Made by a program: the position numbers and the translations under genes
Part shown: one piece after another, positions 16,151 through 24,561 of the stretch
Layout of the letters: each line of letters starts with the position of its first letter
How positions within the stretch are numbered: the first letter of the stretch is position 1
Source: Heliobacterium mobile
GTDB lineage: Bacteria > Bacillota > Desulfitobacteriia > Heliobacteriales > Heliobacteriaceae
Length of the DNA: 64,000 nt
Direction: 5' to 3'
NCBI RefSeq assembly: GCF_009720735.1
Contig: NZ_WNKU01000017.1
Span: 20,052-84,051, forward strand
The notes under the pieces: model-generated
Told to the model about the DNA's origin: nothing
The model's input: the letters and a program-made list of their open reading frames with translations, nothing else
Database searches by the model: none

Positions 16151-18673
16151 ATGGAACGACTCGATGATCTGAATAAAATCATCAGCCAGTACAAGGATAG
16201 CCCGGGCCAATTGATTCGCATTTTGCAGAAAGCACAGGAACTGTATGGCTACCTCCCCGAAGATATCCTCGGCTATATCGCCGATAAGGTTGGCTTGCCT
16301 CTCAGTGAAGTGGCCGGTGTAGTCACCTTTTACAGCCTCTTTACGACGAAACCGAAGGGTAAACATACAATCAGCGTCTGCCTGGGTACAGCCTGCTATG
16401 TCAAGGGCGCTCCCAATGTGCTCGAAGCGATCAAAAAGGAACTGGCCGTCGACATGGATCAGACGACGGCCGATGGCCTATTTACGTTGACAAATACACG
16501 CTGTGTCGGTGCTTGCGGATTGGCGCCGGCGGTGCTTATCGATGGGGAAGTCCACGGCAGGGTCAAAGCCTCTGACGTGCCTGAACTGATTCGGCAATAT
16601 CGACAGCGTGATCAGGAGGGTGGCACAACAACGGAAGCCGATACGGGTACCAATACTGTAACCGATAAAACGGACAGTTTGAAAAATCACCTACCGCCAA
16701 GCCAAGCAGAACCGATCATAGGACCCGTGCTGTCGCTGCAACGGTTAGAACAGATCCGCCACAGCTATGCTGTGCGATACATCCAGCGGATGCACCCTGA
16801 TCAAGTACCAGATTGGGTATTCCAAAAAGCTGATCATACCTTGGCAGCAGTGCCAGCGGCGAAGTCATACCGGCACCAGATCCTCGTCTGTGCAGGTACG
16901 GGCTGTACGTCGTCCCGTAGCGCGGAAATCCAGTCCACCCTGCGGCGGGAACTACAGGCGCAGAGCTTAGATGGGGAAATTGCTGTTGTACATACAGGTT
17001 GTTTCGGCTTTTGTGAACTGGGACCGATCCTGGTCGTTCATCCGGAGCGCGTCTTTTACTGCCAAGTGACTCCCAACGATGTGCCGGAAATTGTAGAACG
17101 CCACATCGTTCAGGGACAGACGGTAGAACGCCTTCTCTATAAACACCCGCCCGAAGGAGCATCTCGAAAGACCATCGATGAAAACGAGTTCTTCCATCCT
17201 CAGATCCGGGTCGCTCTGCGCAACTGCGGCATCATCGATCCGGAAAACATCAATGAGTATATTGCCAGCGGCGGTTATTTCGGCCTGGCGAAAGCGCTCA
17301 CCGCTATGAAGCCTACAGAAGTGATCGAGACGATCACCTGTTCCGGTCTTCGAGGCCGGGGAGGTGCCGGCTTTTTAACAGGTCGAAAATGGGCCTATAC
17401 GGCTGCCGTAAAAGAAACCGTAAAATACGTGGTATGTAACGCCGATGAAGGCGACCCGGGGGCCTTCATGGATCGGAGCATACTCGAGGGCGACCCCCAT
17501 GCCGTCCTTGAAGCGATGACGATCGCCGGATATGCCATCGGTGCCCAGCAGGGTTTTGTCTATGTTCGGGCCGAGTATCCCATCGCTGTTCACCGCCTTG
17601 AAGTCGCCATCGATCAAGCACACCAGGCCGGGCTGCTCGGTCAAAACATCTTGGGAACAGGATTCTCCTTTGATATCGAGATTCGCCTAGGTGCGGGTGC
17701 TTTTGTCTGCGGTGAAGAGACGGCCTTGCTGAATTCGGTAAGCGGCAAACGAGGCGAACCGCGAACCCGTCCGCCCTATCCCGCTGTCAGCGGCCTCTGG
17801 GGCAAACCGACGCTGCTCAACAATGTGGAGACCTATGCCAACATCCCTCAAATCATCTGTAAGGGTGCCGATTGGTACGCTGCGATGGGTACGAGCGGCA
17901 GCAAGGGAACAAAGATTTTCTCCTTGGCCGGGAAAATCAACAATACGGGACTCATCGAAGTGCCGATGGGGACGTCACTGCGTACCATCATCTATGGCAT
18001 CGGTGGTGGTATTCCCAAAGGCAAAGCGTTTAAGGCTGTTCAGACCGGCGGTCCTTCTGGCGGTTGCTTACCGGCTGAGTATCTCGATATTCCCATCGAC
18101 TACGACAGCTTGATGAAAATCGGCTCCATGATGGGCTCCGGCGGGCTCATCGTCATGGATGAGACGGACTGTATGGTTGATATCGCCCGTTTTTATCTTG
18201 AATTCACCCAAGATGAGTCTTGTGGAAAGTGTACTCCTTGCCGTATCGGCACCCGCCGTCTGTTAGAGATTATCACCCGTATCACCGAGGGCAAGGGAAC
18301 CATGAAAGACCTTGAGCTCTTGGAAGAACTCGGCCACGACATCAAGGAAGCCTCCCTCTGCGGTTTAGGACAGACGGCACCGAATCCAGTGTTGAGCACC
18401 CTGCGTCATTTCCGCCATGAATACGAAGCCCACATCAAAGAAAAACGCTGTCCTGCCGGTGTCTGCCCAGCCTTAAAGCCGAAAGGCAAGTATAGGATCG
18501 ACGGGGAGAAATGCCGTCGCTGCGGGCTCTGTGTGAAAGTGTGCCCGGTAAAGGCCATCTCCGGCGAGATTCGCAAGACGCCCTTTGCTATCGATGCGAA
18601 GCTGTGCATTGCTTGCGGCGCTTGCGCCCAAAAATGTCCGGTCCATGTGATCGCACAGGAGGGAGAACGATGA
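16151..18673 (+). CDS. NADH-linked hydrogenase HymA-HymB fusion subunit
   Basis: An 840-residue fusion of two electron-transfer subunits that are normally separate. Residues 1-160 are NuoE/HymA-like, with the [2Fe-2S] ligands in CLGTACYVKGA and TRCVGACGLAP. After a polar linker comes the complete HymB: a second thioredoxin-like [2Fe-2S] domain (CAGTGC, TGCFGFCELGP), the NuoF FMN/NADH core (SGLRGRGGAGFLTGRKW, CNADEGDPGAF), the [4Fe-4S] motif ESCGKCTPCRIGTRRL, and a C-terminal 2[4Fe-4S] ferredoxin (CRRCGLCVKVCP, CIACGACAQKCP). It should pass electrons between NADH, ferredoxin and HydA, probably by bifurcation. The ATG at 16151 has AAAGGAG seven bases upstream; an earlier in-frame ATG at 16040 lies before the promoter. 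It overlaps hydA by ATGA. Confidence 0.95.
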   Translation: MERLDDLNKIISQYKDSPGQLIRILQKAQELYGYLPEDILGYIADKVGLPLSEVAGVVTFYSLFTTKPKGKHTISVCLGTACYVKGAPNVLEAIKKELAVDMDQTTADGLFTLTNTRCVGACGLAPAVLIDGEVHGRVKASDVPELIRQYRQRDQEGGTTTEADTGTNTVTDKTDSLKNHLPPSQAEPIIGPVLSLQRLEQIRHSYAVRYIQRMHPDQVPDWVFQKADHTLAAVPAAKSYRHQILVCAGTGCTSSRSAEIQSTLRRELQAQSLDGEIAVVHTGCFGFCELGPILVVHPERVFYCQVTPNDVPEIVERHIVQGQTVERLLYKHPPEGASRKTIDENEFFHPQIRVALRNCGIIDPENINEYIASGGYFGLAKALTAMKPTEVIETITCSGLRGRGGAGFLTGRKWAYTAAVKETVKYVVCNADEGDPGAFMDRSILEGDPHAVLEAMTIAGYAIGAQQGFVYVRAEYPIAVHRLEVAIDQAHQAGLLGQNILGTGFSFDIEIRLGAGAFVCGEETALLNSVSGKRGEPRTRPPYPAVSGLWGKPTLLNNVETYANIPQIICKGADWYAAMGTSGSKGTKIFSLAGKINNTGLIEVPMGTSLRTIIYGIGGGIPKGKAFKAVQTGGPSGGCLPAEYLDIPIDYDSLMKIGSMMGSGGLIVMDETDCMVDIARFYLEFTQDESCGKCTPCRIGTRRLLEIITRITEGKGTMKDLELLEELGHDIKEASLCGLGQTAPNPVLSTLRHFRHEYEAHIKEKRCPAGVCPALKPKGKYRIDGEKCRRCGLCVKVCPVKAISGEIRKTPFAIDAKLCIACGACAQKCPVHVIAQEGER

Positions 18674-20550
18674 AGCTCGATCTGGAACGGTCCTTTTTCC
18701 CGGGGATGCTGGGATTTGACCCTAACGAAATGCATCCTAAAGAACATACCCATCCCTCGAATTTTTTCGGTCCTCAAAAAGTACGCCTCGAAATCGACGG
18801 ACGCCCTGTCGAAATCGAGGCGGGCAAAACGGTGCTAGATGCGGCCCGGGAAGTGGGCATTACGATTCCCAGTCTCTGCTACCTCCGGGAAATCAACGCG
18901 ATCGGCGCCTGCCGGGTTTGCCTGGTGGAAATCGAGGGGCAGCGATCTTTACAAGCCTCCTGTGTCTACCCGGTGGCAGAGGGACTCAAAGTGTACACGA
19001 ACACGCCGCGAGTCCGCAAAGCCCGCAAGCGCGTGGTCGAACTGATTTTATCGGACCACTCGCGCGAATGCACCTCCTGTATCCGCAACCTCAACTGTGA
19101 GTTGCAAAACATCGCCGATAATCTAGGGATCCGTCGCGTTGAGGTACATGGAGAAGCCCACCAACTCCTTATACAGGAGAATAACCCTTCCATTCGCCAT
19201 GATCCCAACAAGTGCATCCATTGCCGTCGCTGCGAAAACATCTGCGCCAAGGTTCAGGAAAACTGTGTCATCGCCGCCCAAAATCGCGGCTTTGATACGA
19301 TCATCGCCCCGGCCTTTTCCCGGGATATGGGCGATGTGGACTGCATCATGTGCGGTCAATGTGTCCTCTCTTGTCCCGTCGGTGCCCTCACGGAAAAAGA
19401 ATGCATCGACGATGTTTGGAAAGCCCTCGCCGACCCGGGAGTTCATGTGGTTGTCCAGACAGCTCCTTCCATCCAGGTCACATTAGGAGAAGCCTTCGGG
19501 CTGCCTGTGGGTACAAAAGTGACCGGCAAGATGGTAGCGGCGCTGCGCCGCCTCGGATTCAACCAGGTCTTGGCGACAGATTTTGCGGCGGACCTGACGA
19601 TCGTCGAAGAGGCTTATGAGTTTTTGCACCGTTTTCAAGCCGGTCAGTTGCCTTTCTTCACGTCCTGCTGCCCAGCCTGGATCAAGCTGGTCGAACATCA
19701 CTATCCCCAGTTCATCCCGAACCTCTCGACCTGCAAATCGCCCATGTCTATGTTCGGTGCTTTGACGCGGTACACATACCATCAAGAACGAAACCTTCCC
19801 AAGGAGAAGGTCGTTTCCGTTGCTGTCATGCCCTGTACGGCGAAAAAGTATGAAGCTGCCCGCCCTGAGCATGGTCATGATGGACGTTCCGATGTGGATT
19901 ATGTCTTAACCACCCGGGAACTGGTGCGCATGATTCGAGAGGCTGGCATCGAGTTTTCTGAGCTGCCCGATGAACCTTTTGATTCGGCCTTCAGGGAAGT
20001 AACCGGTGCGGGAACGATCTTTGGGGCCACGGGCGGTGTCATGGAAGCCACATTACGGACGACGAGCTGGGTCCTTTTAGGCAATGGAACTGGGCAGAGC
20101 GACAAGGAAAAACCGGCGCCGATCGAGTTCCGGGAGGTTCGCGGGGAAAAAGGCTTAAAACTGCTCCATGTCAATCTCGGCGAATATGACATCCGTGTGG
20201 CTGTCGCCCACGGGACAGGAAACGCCCGTCGCGTCCTTGAGGCGATTCAGGCCGGGGAGAGGATCGATTTTGTCGAAGTGATGGCTTGTCCCGGCGGCTG
20301 TGTCGGCGGCGGCGGTCAACCGATCCTCGGCGGCCGCGATCATAAGAAAGTCTCCCTCGATTATCGTCATGACCGTGCCGACGCTCTCTATGACATCGAC
20401 AGCCACAAAAATTTGCGCTACAGCCACGAGAACCCCGTCGTCCAACTGCTTTACCGGGAGATTCTTGGTCATCCGGGCAGTGAACTGGCCCACCGGCTCC
20501 TGCATACCGAGGGATACCAAGATCGTGTAAAGGATGATTTCAAGCGGTAA
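18670..20550 (+). CDS. hydA: [FeFe]-hydrogenase catalytic subunit HydA
   Basis: A 626-residue catalytic subunit that produces or takes up H2. N-terminal plant-type [2Fe-2S] domain (CYLREINAIGACRVC), His-ligated [4Fe-4S] cluster (HSRECTSCIRNLNCELQ) and two [4Fe-4S] clusters (CIHCRRCENIC, CIMCGQCVLSCP) feed the H-cluster. All three H-cluster signatures are intact: FTSCCPAWIKL, MPCTAKKYEA, MACPGGCVGGGGQP. The ATG at 18670 overlaps the stop of the upstream fusion gene (ATGA) and follows AGGAGGG, so a longer in-frame start at 18511 is rejected. No maturation genes (hydE, hydF, hydG) are in the window. A terminator lies downstream. Confidence 0.97.
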   Translation: MKLDLERSFFPGMLGFDPNEMHPKEHTHPSNFFGPQKVRLEIDGRPVEIEAGKTVLDAAREVGITIPSLCYLREINAIGACRVCLVEIEGQRSLQASCVYPVAEGLKVYTNTPRVRKARKRVVELILSDHSRECTSCIRNLNCELQNIADNLGIRRVEVHGEAHQLLIQENNPSIRHDPNKCIHCRRCENICAKVQENCVIAAQNRGFDTIIAPAFSRDMGDVDCIMCGQCVLSCPVGALTEKECIDDVWKALADPGVHVVVQTAPSIQVTLGEAFGLPVGTKVTGKMVAALRRLGFNQVLATDFAADLTIVEEAYEFLHRFQAGQLPFFTSCCPAWIKLVEHHYPQFIPNLSTCKSPMSMFGALTRYTYHQERNLPKEKVVSVAVMPCTAKKYEAARPEHGHDGRSDVDYVLTTRELVRMIREAGIEFSELPDEPFDSAFREVTGAGTIFGATGGVMEATLRTTSWVLLGNGTGQSDKEKPAPIEFREVRGEKGLKLLHVNLGEYDIRVAVAHGTGNARRVLEAIQAGERIDFVEVMACPGGCVGGGGQPILGGRDHKKVSLDYRHDRADALYDIDSHKNLRYSHENPVVQLLYREILGHPGSELAHRLLHTEGYQDRVKDDFKR

Positions 20551-20602
20551 AGGAACTTGTTTCATGGAACCATCTATATATAACCGTAACGGATTCTAAA
20601 GG

Positions 20603-20645
20603 GTGAGCTCTGCTTGAACCAGTAAAGTGAGCTTTTGGTTGAACC
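20603..20645. repeat. Imperfect direct repeat
   Basis: GTGAGCTCTGCTTGAACC (20603-20620) is repeated as GTGAGCTTTTGGTTGAACC (20627-20645) between hydA and its terminator. No function can be assigned. The rest of the 302-base gap up to 20852 holds the terminator and otherwise nothing recognisable. Confidence 0.7.
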
Positions 20646-20656
20646 CTTTATTTAAC

Positions 20657-20703
20657 GGAAAAGATCCTAACTGCAGGTGAAGGTTAGGATCTTTTCCTTT
20701 TCA
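20657..20703 (+). terminator. Rho-independent terminator of the hydrogenase operon
   Basis: A 15-bp stem (GGAAAAGATCCTAAC and complement) with an 11-base loop, followed by a T-rich tail. Confidence 0.87.
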
Positions 20704-20852
20704 TGAGTTAGTGCACGTCCGCCTAATTCCTGAGAAGGTGAGCAAGAGAGTCCACACATTGAAAATTACCGGCCACTATGCTATCCTTGTCCTGCGCTTA
20801 TACAGATAATGGCTGCAACCTGTCCAAGGCCGCAGGAGTATGAGGAGGCCCG

Positions 20853-21569
20853 ATGGAAAAGAAAAAAGTGCTCATCATCATACCGGCCTATAACGAACAA
20901 AACAGCATACCTACAGTCTTACGCAAAATCCAGGCTTTGCCGGAACAATACGATATTGTCGTCATCAACGACGGATCTAAGGATAACACTTCCCTGGCAG
21001 CCCGGAGCGTCAACGGCGTCACCGTGATCGACTTGCCCCACAACTTAGGTATCGGTGGCGCCATGCAGACCGGTTATATCTTCGCTCATCGCCGCGGTTA
21101 TGACATCGCCGTCCAAGTTGACGCCGACGGACAGCATAATCCCGATGATCTGCCTAGACTCCTCGCCCCGCTGATTCGTGGGGATGTCAACATGACCGTC
21201 GGATCCCGGTACGTAGAAAAAACAGCCTATCGTTCCACGATCATGCGCCGTCTGGGCATGGTCATTTTTTCGTTGGTCGTCAGCTTGATTACGGGTCAAA
21301 AGTTCACCGATACAACCTCCGGCTACCGCGCCGTCGATCGGGAGATCATCGCTTTCTATGGGCGTAACTATCCGACGGACTACCCGGAAGTGGAAGCACT
21401 CGTTTTGCTGAAACGAGCCGGTTTTCGCATCGCCGAGGTCTCCGTAGGCATGGATGCTCGACAAGCGGGCACCTCTTCGATTACACCGCTCAAATCGATT
21501 TACTATATGATCAAAGTGCTCTTGGCGATCTTGATCAATGTGGTACGGCCAAAGCTCAAGGGGGCCTAA
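20853..21569 (+). CDS. Family 2 glycosyltransferase (polyprenyl-phosphate type)
   Basis: A 238-residue cytoplasmic GT-A glycosyltransferase of the DPM1/dolichyl-phosphate-mannose-synthase-like group. It should transfer a sugar from a nucleotide donor to a lipid carrier. IIPAYNEQNSI, VVINDGSKDNT and VQVDADGQHNP (the DxD metal site) are all present, followed by GSRYVEKT and TSGYRAVD. It lacks a C-terminal membrane pair, but the next gene is a small membrane protein (DUF2304) that commonly travels with this type. ATG 20853 follows GAGGAGG. It is first in a tight operon with the DUF2304 gene (3-base gap) and a polysaccharide deacetylase, pointing to cell-envelope glycan work. Confidence 0.92.
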   Translation: MEKKKVLIIIPAYNEQNSIPTVLRKIQALPEQYDIVVINDGSKDNTSLAARSVNGVTVIDLPHNLGIGGAMQTGYIFAHRRGYDIAVQVDADGQHNPDDLPRLLAPLIRGDVNMTVGSRYVEKTAYRSTIMRRLGMVIFSLVVSLITGQKFTDTTSGYRAVDREIIAFYGRNYPTDYPEVEALVLLKRAGFRIAEVSVGMDARQAGTSSITPLKSIYYMIKVLLAILINVVRPKLKGA

Positions 21570-21572
21570 CCG

Positions 21573-21959
21573 ATGGAGTTGACTGTTTACAACTATGCCA
21601 CCGTTATCAGCGTCATTTTCCTCGGCTTTGTCCTGGAAATGGTGCGCCGCTATTCCTTAAAAGAGCAGTACTCCATCCTCTGGCTCTTGGTGGCCGCTCT
21701 CATGCTGCTGCTGTCGTTGAAACATGAACTCCTAGAATGGATTGCCCAAGCCCTGGGCATCTACTATGCACCGGCGGCATTGTTCTTTTTCGGCCTGATC
21801 TTTTGCTTTTCTTTGATCCTGCATTTTTCTGTGATCATTTCCAAATTAGACTCCAAGCACACCCGGGTCGTGCAAGAAGTGGCGTTGCTCAACCAACGCA
21901 TCCGGGAGTTGGAGGAACGCATGGCAGACACTCAACCGAATCCGCGAAAAGGGGCGTAA
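21573..21959 (+). CDS. DUF2304 family membrane protein
   Basis: A 128-residue protein with three hydrophobic segments (about 5-22, 30-48, 60-90) and a charged, coiled-coil-like C-terminus (QRIRELEERMAD). The RYSLKEQYSILWLL segment is the signature of DUF2304 proteins, which are found beside DPM1-like glycosyltransferases and may anchor them or assist lipid-linked sugar transfer. That role is inferred from gene association. It lies three bases after the glycosyltransferase and three bases before the deacetylase gene, so the three are one transcript. Its ribosome binding site (AAGGGGG) is inside the upstream gene. Confidence 0.88.
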   Translation: MELTVYNYATVISVIFLGFVLEMVRRYSLKEQYSILWLLVAALMLLLSLKHELLEWIAQALGIYYAPAALFFFGLIFCFSLILHFSVIISKLDSKHTRVVQEVALLNQRIRELEERMADTQPNPRKGA

Positions 21960-21962
21960 ATA

Positions 21963-22928
21963 ATGCTTACAAAGTCGGGCGGGTATCGATACCGACAATA
22001 CTTTCTTTATACTGGACTGTTTCTTTTTCTGTTCTTACTGATCGTGGGATGTTCGAAAACGGCACCGCCGTCGCCATCATCTACCGAATCCACGGTACCC
22101 CAAGCATCGACACAGACAGAGTCAAAACAGCCGCAGGACCAAGGGCCTTTTCTAAAAAAGGGAGAACCCATCTATATGCTCATGTATCACCATTTTGCCC
22201 CGCGAGGCTACTGGCCCAAGCAGGCAGTCGCTGTCTATGTGGACGATTTTTCGGAGCAGATGGACTATTTGCAACAGGAAGGCTATCACGTGGTGGCGCT
22301 GCGTCAAGTTTGGGATCATTATAAAAACGGAACGCCGTTGCCTCAAAAACCGGTTGTCATCACGCTCGATGACGGGTATGAATCGAGTTATCAACTGGCC
22401 TATCCCGTCTTAAAGAAACATAACTATCCCTTTACCATTTTCCCAGTGGTGAATTGGTTACAATTTGAGAAGTCCAACAAACCCTACGCTCCCGATAAGT
22501 CAGACTACCTTTCCTGGCCGCAGATGGATGAGATGGTCGCTAGCGGACTTTGTGATGTACAATCGCACACCTTTGATTCTCACGATAAGGTGAACGGAAT
22601 TTCAGTACTGATCACAAAAATAAAGAAGGCGAACGGCCAACTGGAGACGACAGAAGAAGCCAACAGCCGCGTAAAAGAAGACTTGCGGCAAGCGAAAACC
22701 TTTATCGAGCAACGTTATGGCTGGGATGTCTATGCACTGGCTTACCCTTACGGAGAATATGATGAAAAAGTCATGCAGACGATGGATGAATTAGGCTACG
22801 GCATGGGTCTATGCATGAGTAAAATCAAACATAAGAACAACCTTAAAGCGATCGCCCGGATCCCGGTCGCACAGAGTGACGGTCTGAACGGGTTTATTCA
22901 ACGGTTAAAATCAAAACAAGCACAATAA
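21963..22928 (+). CDS. Polysaccharide deacetylase lipoprotein
   Basis: A 321-residue exported enzyme of carbohydrate esterase family 4. The N-terminus has a hydrophobic stretch and lipobox (LIVGC, modified Cys about residue 30), then a Ser/Pro/Gln-rich tether. The NodB core begins near MLMYHHF. It has the catalytic Asp pair in VITLDDGYESSY, metal ligands in SHTFDSH and the LAYPYGEYD motif, so it is probably active on an N-acetylated glycan. The arrangement resembles PgaB/IcaB-like deacetylases without the extra C-terminal domain. It is the last gene of the glycosyltransferase operon, with a perfect palindromic terminator starting directly after the stop. Confidence 0.93.
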   Translation: MLTKSGGYRYRQYFLYTGLFLFLFLLIVGCSKTAPPSPSSTESTVPQASTQTESKQPQDQGPFLKKGEPIYMLMYHHFAPRGYWPKQAVAVYVDDFSEQMDYLQQEGYHVVALRQVWDHYKNGTPLPQKPVVITLDDGYESSYQLAYPVLKKHNYPFTIFPVVNWLQFEKSNKPYAPDKSDYLSWPQMDEMVASGLCDVQSHTFDSHDKVNGISVLITKIKKANGQLETTEEANSRVKEDLRQAKTFIEQRYGWDVYALAYPYGEYDEKVMQTMDELGYGMGLCMSKIKHKNNLKAIARIPVAQSDGLNGFIQRLKSKQAQ

Positions 22929-22960
22929 GAAAATGGCTAGGCGTACGCCTAGCCATTTTC
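22929..22960. terminator. Bidirectional terminator
   Basis: A perfect 14-bp inverted repeat (GAAAATGGCTAGGC, loop GTAC) starts at the base after the deacetylase stop. The T-run on both strands suits the convergent genes on either side. Confidence 0.9.
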
Positions 22961-23052
22961 TACATCTCTCATAATTCGCTAGAAAAGACCATGGATGGAT
23001 AACACACTTATGTCCCTTTATCGTCGTCGATCGTCCGATTACCTCGACGATC

Positions 23053-24456
23053 CTAATAGGCCAATCCTTGTCCGTACTCATAGTAATCGGAGTAATCCGG
23101 TTCATACCAGCGCAGGGAGATGCTCGGCCGTCCTGTATGATCGGCAGGATTTCGAGTGATGAACTGGTCAGGAATCTGCCGATCGCCATAAAAGAGTCGA
23201 ACCGTTGAAGGATCGTTGCAATAGAAGGTCGTCCCGCGTAAATCGTCGAAGGATGGTTTGAAGCTGCCCAAATGGGGATCATCAACGGTACCTAGAATAA
23301 TAGACTGACCTTCGCTATCGGCCTGGACTTGAAACCGCAAAAAGTTGTTGACCTGATTGTAACGCAGTAACCGGGAGGTTCGTGCGACCAACAAAGTCCC
23401 TTGATGGAACAGTTCCGAAATCCGGCGCAATGGCCCCAGTGCTTCTTCAGGAAAAGCGAGATACAGATCGATAGGGCCGCCTAAATGCTGCGCAAGGGAA
23501 CAAAAACCGCCATGTTCGATCAACCGAGACAGATTATCTTCGGTTACTTGCCGCTGCAGCAGGTAGGGGCTCCAGAGAAAATCGGGGTTTTTGGGAAACC
23601 AATGTTTCGCACAAGAGTAACGATGAAAACCCCAGACCTTTTGACCGTCACCGAGCACAATCGGATAAATGAGATCGGAACGGCTAAAATCAACCTCATC
23701 GGCAGAACTAGCGGAATGCCAGACAAAACGGATCCCGTAGGGAATCAACAAGTCTGTATGGTAATAGGGAGATGAAGGATCATCACCGCCTTGATAAGTC
23801 CGTGGAGACCCTTTGTGCCCCAGATTCTGCACGTTGGAACTGTTTCCGTGATCGATCCAGACGGTATACTGTAATCCCCGGCGTTTCCATTCAGTGATGC
23901 TTCGTTCGGCGATAGCGCGGGTGAAAGAAGTCGGGCCGGGGTCGTTCCGGTTAAAATCACCGTAGCTGTGGACCGAGTCGATCCAACCGCAACGGGTATA
24001 TTTACGGATCAACAGCGCCGCATACTCTTCCTTCATAGCGATACTGCTCCAGTAACTCATCTGCTGGCGTATGGTCTTGCCCTCGCGGTCGATGGTACCG
24101 GGCCAGTCCGAATCGACGACCATCCAACAGGAGTTGCCCACATCCAGGCCGAGGCCTTTTCCGGTTTCGGTTTCCCGGTCGGTATTTAAAAACTGGTGGA
24201 TCATGCCGAACTCTTTGGGCGATGAGCCATCGATGTCCGAGGTGATGCTCATACTCGCCCGATAAGGATAAGGATGCCTGCGCAGCTCGATATCCGGTGC
24301 TTCCGGTAAAGAACGGGGCGTCCACTGATTTACCGGTTTTTGATAAAATAGATGGTGACGCTTGCTTTCCCACAAAGCCAAGGCACCGACGGCGGCAGCG
24401 CCGACGCCAGCGGCAAGAAAGGAGCGCCGGCTCATAAGCCTATTTCCCTTAATCAT
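23053..24456 (-). CDS. Exported protein of unknown function with Tat-like signal
   Basis: A 467-residue protein I do not recognise with certainty. Residues 1-35 form a twin-arginine-like signal (MSRRSFLAAGVGAAAVGALAL), so export in folded form is likely. The mature part has short segments that recall polysaccharide deacetylase or related metal-dependent hydrolase barrels (SMSITSDIDGSS, WIDHGNSSNVQNLG, EHGGFCSLAQHLGG). The last 100 residues look like a beta-rich accessory domain. The longer reading frame starts at 24498, but AAGGAG lies nine bases before the ATG at 24456, so that start is chosen. It converges on the deacetylase operon and could act on the same glycan; this is inference. Confidence 0.8.
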   Translation of the reverse strand: MIKGNRLMSRRSFLAAGVGAAAVGALALWESKRHHLFYQKPVNQWTPRSLPEAPDIELRRHPYPYRASMSITSDIDGSSPKEFGMIHQFLNTDRETETGKGLGLDVGNSCWMVVDSDWPGTIDREGKTIRQQMSYWSSIAMKEEYAALLIRKYTRCGWIDSVHSYGDFNRNDPGPTSFTRAIAERSITEWKRRGLQYTVWIDHGNSSNVQNLGHKGSPRTYQGGDDPSSPYYHTDLLIPYGIRFVWHSASSADEVDFSRSDLIYPIVLGDGQKVWGFHRYSCAKHWFPKNPDFLWSPYLLQRQVTEDNLSRLIEHGGFCSLAQHLGGPIDLYLAFPEEALGPLRRISELFHQGTLLVARTSRLLRYNQVNNFLRFQVQADSEGQSIILGTVDDPHLGSFKPSFDDLRGTTFYCNDPSTVRLFYGDRQIPDQFITRNPADHTGRPSISLRWYEPDYSDYYEYGQGLAY

Positions 24457-24561
24457 GTCCTTCTCCTTAAGTACGCTCCGGCTATTGCGGAAACACATAA
24501 AGAGCGTACTAAAGTCTCACGTTGAAGTCAATGCAAGCAAATAAAAGCAGAAGTAAGGTGT

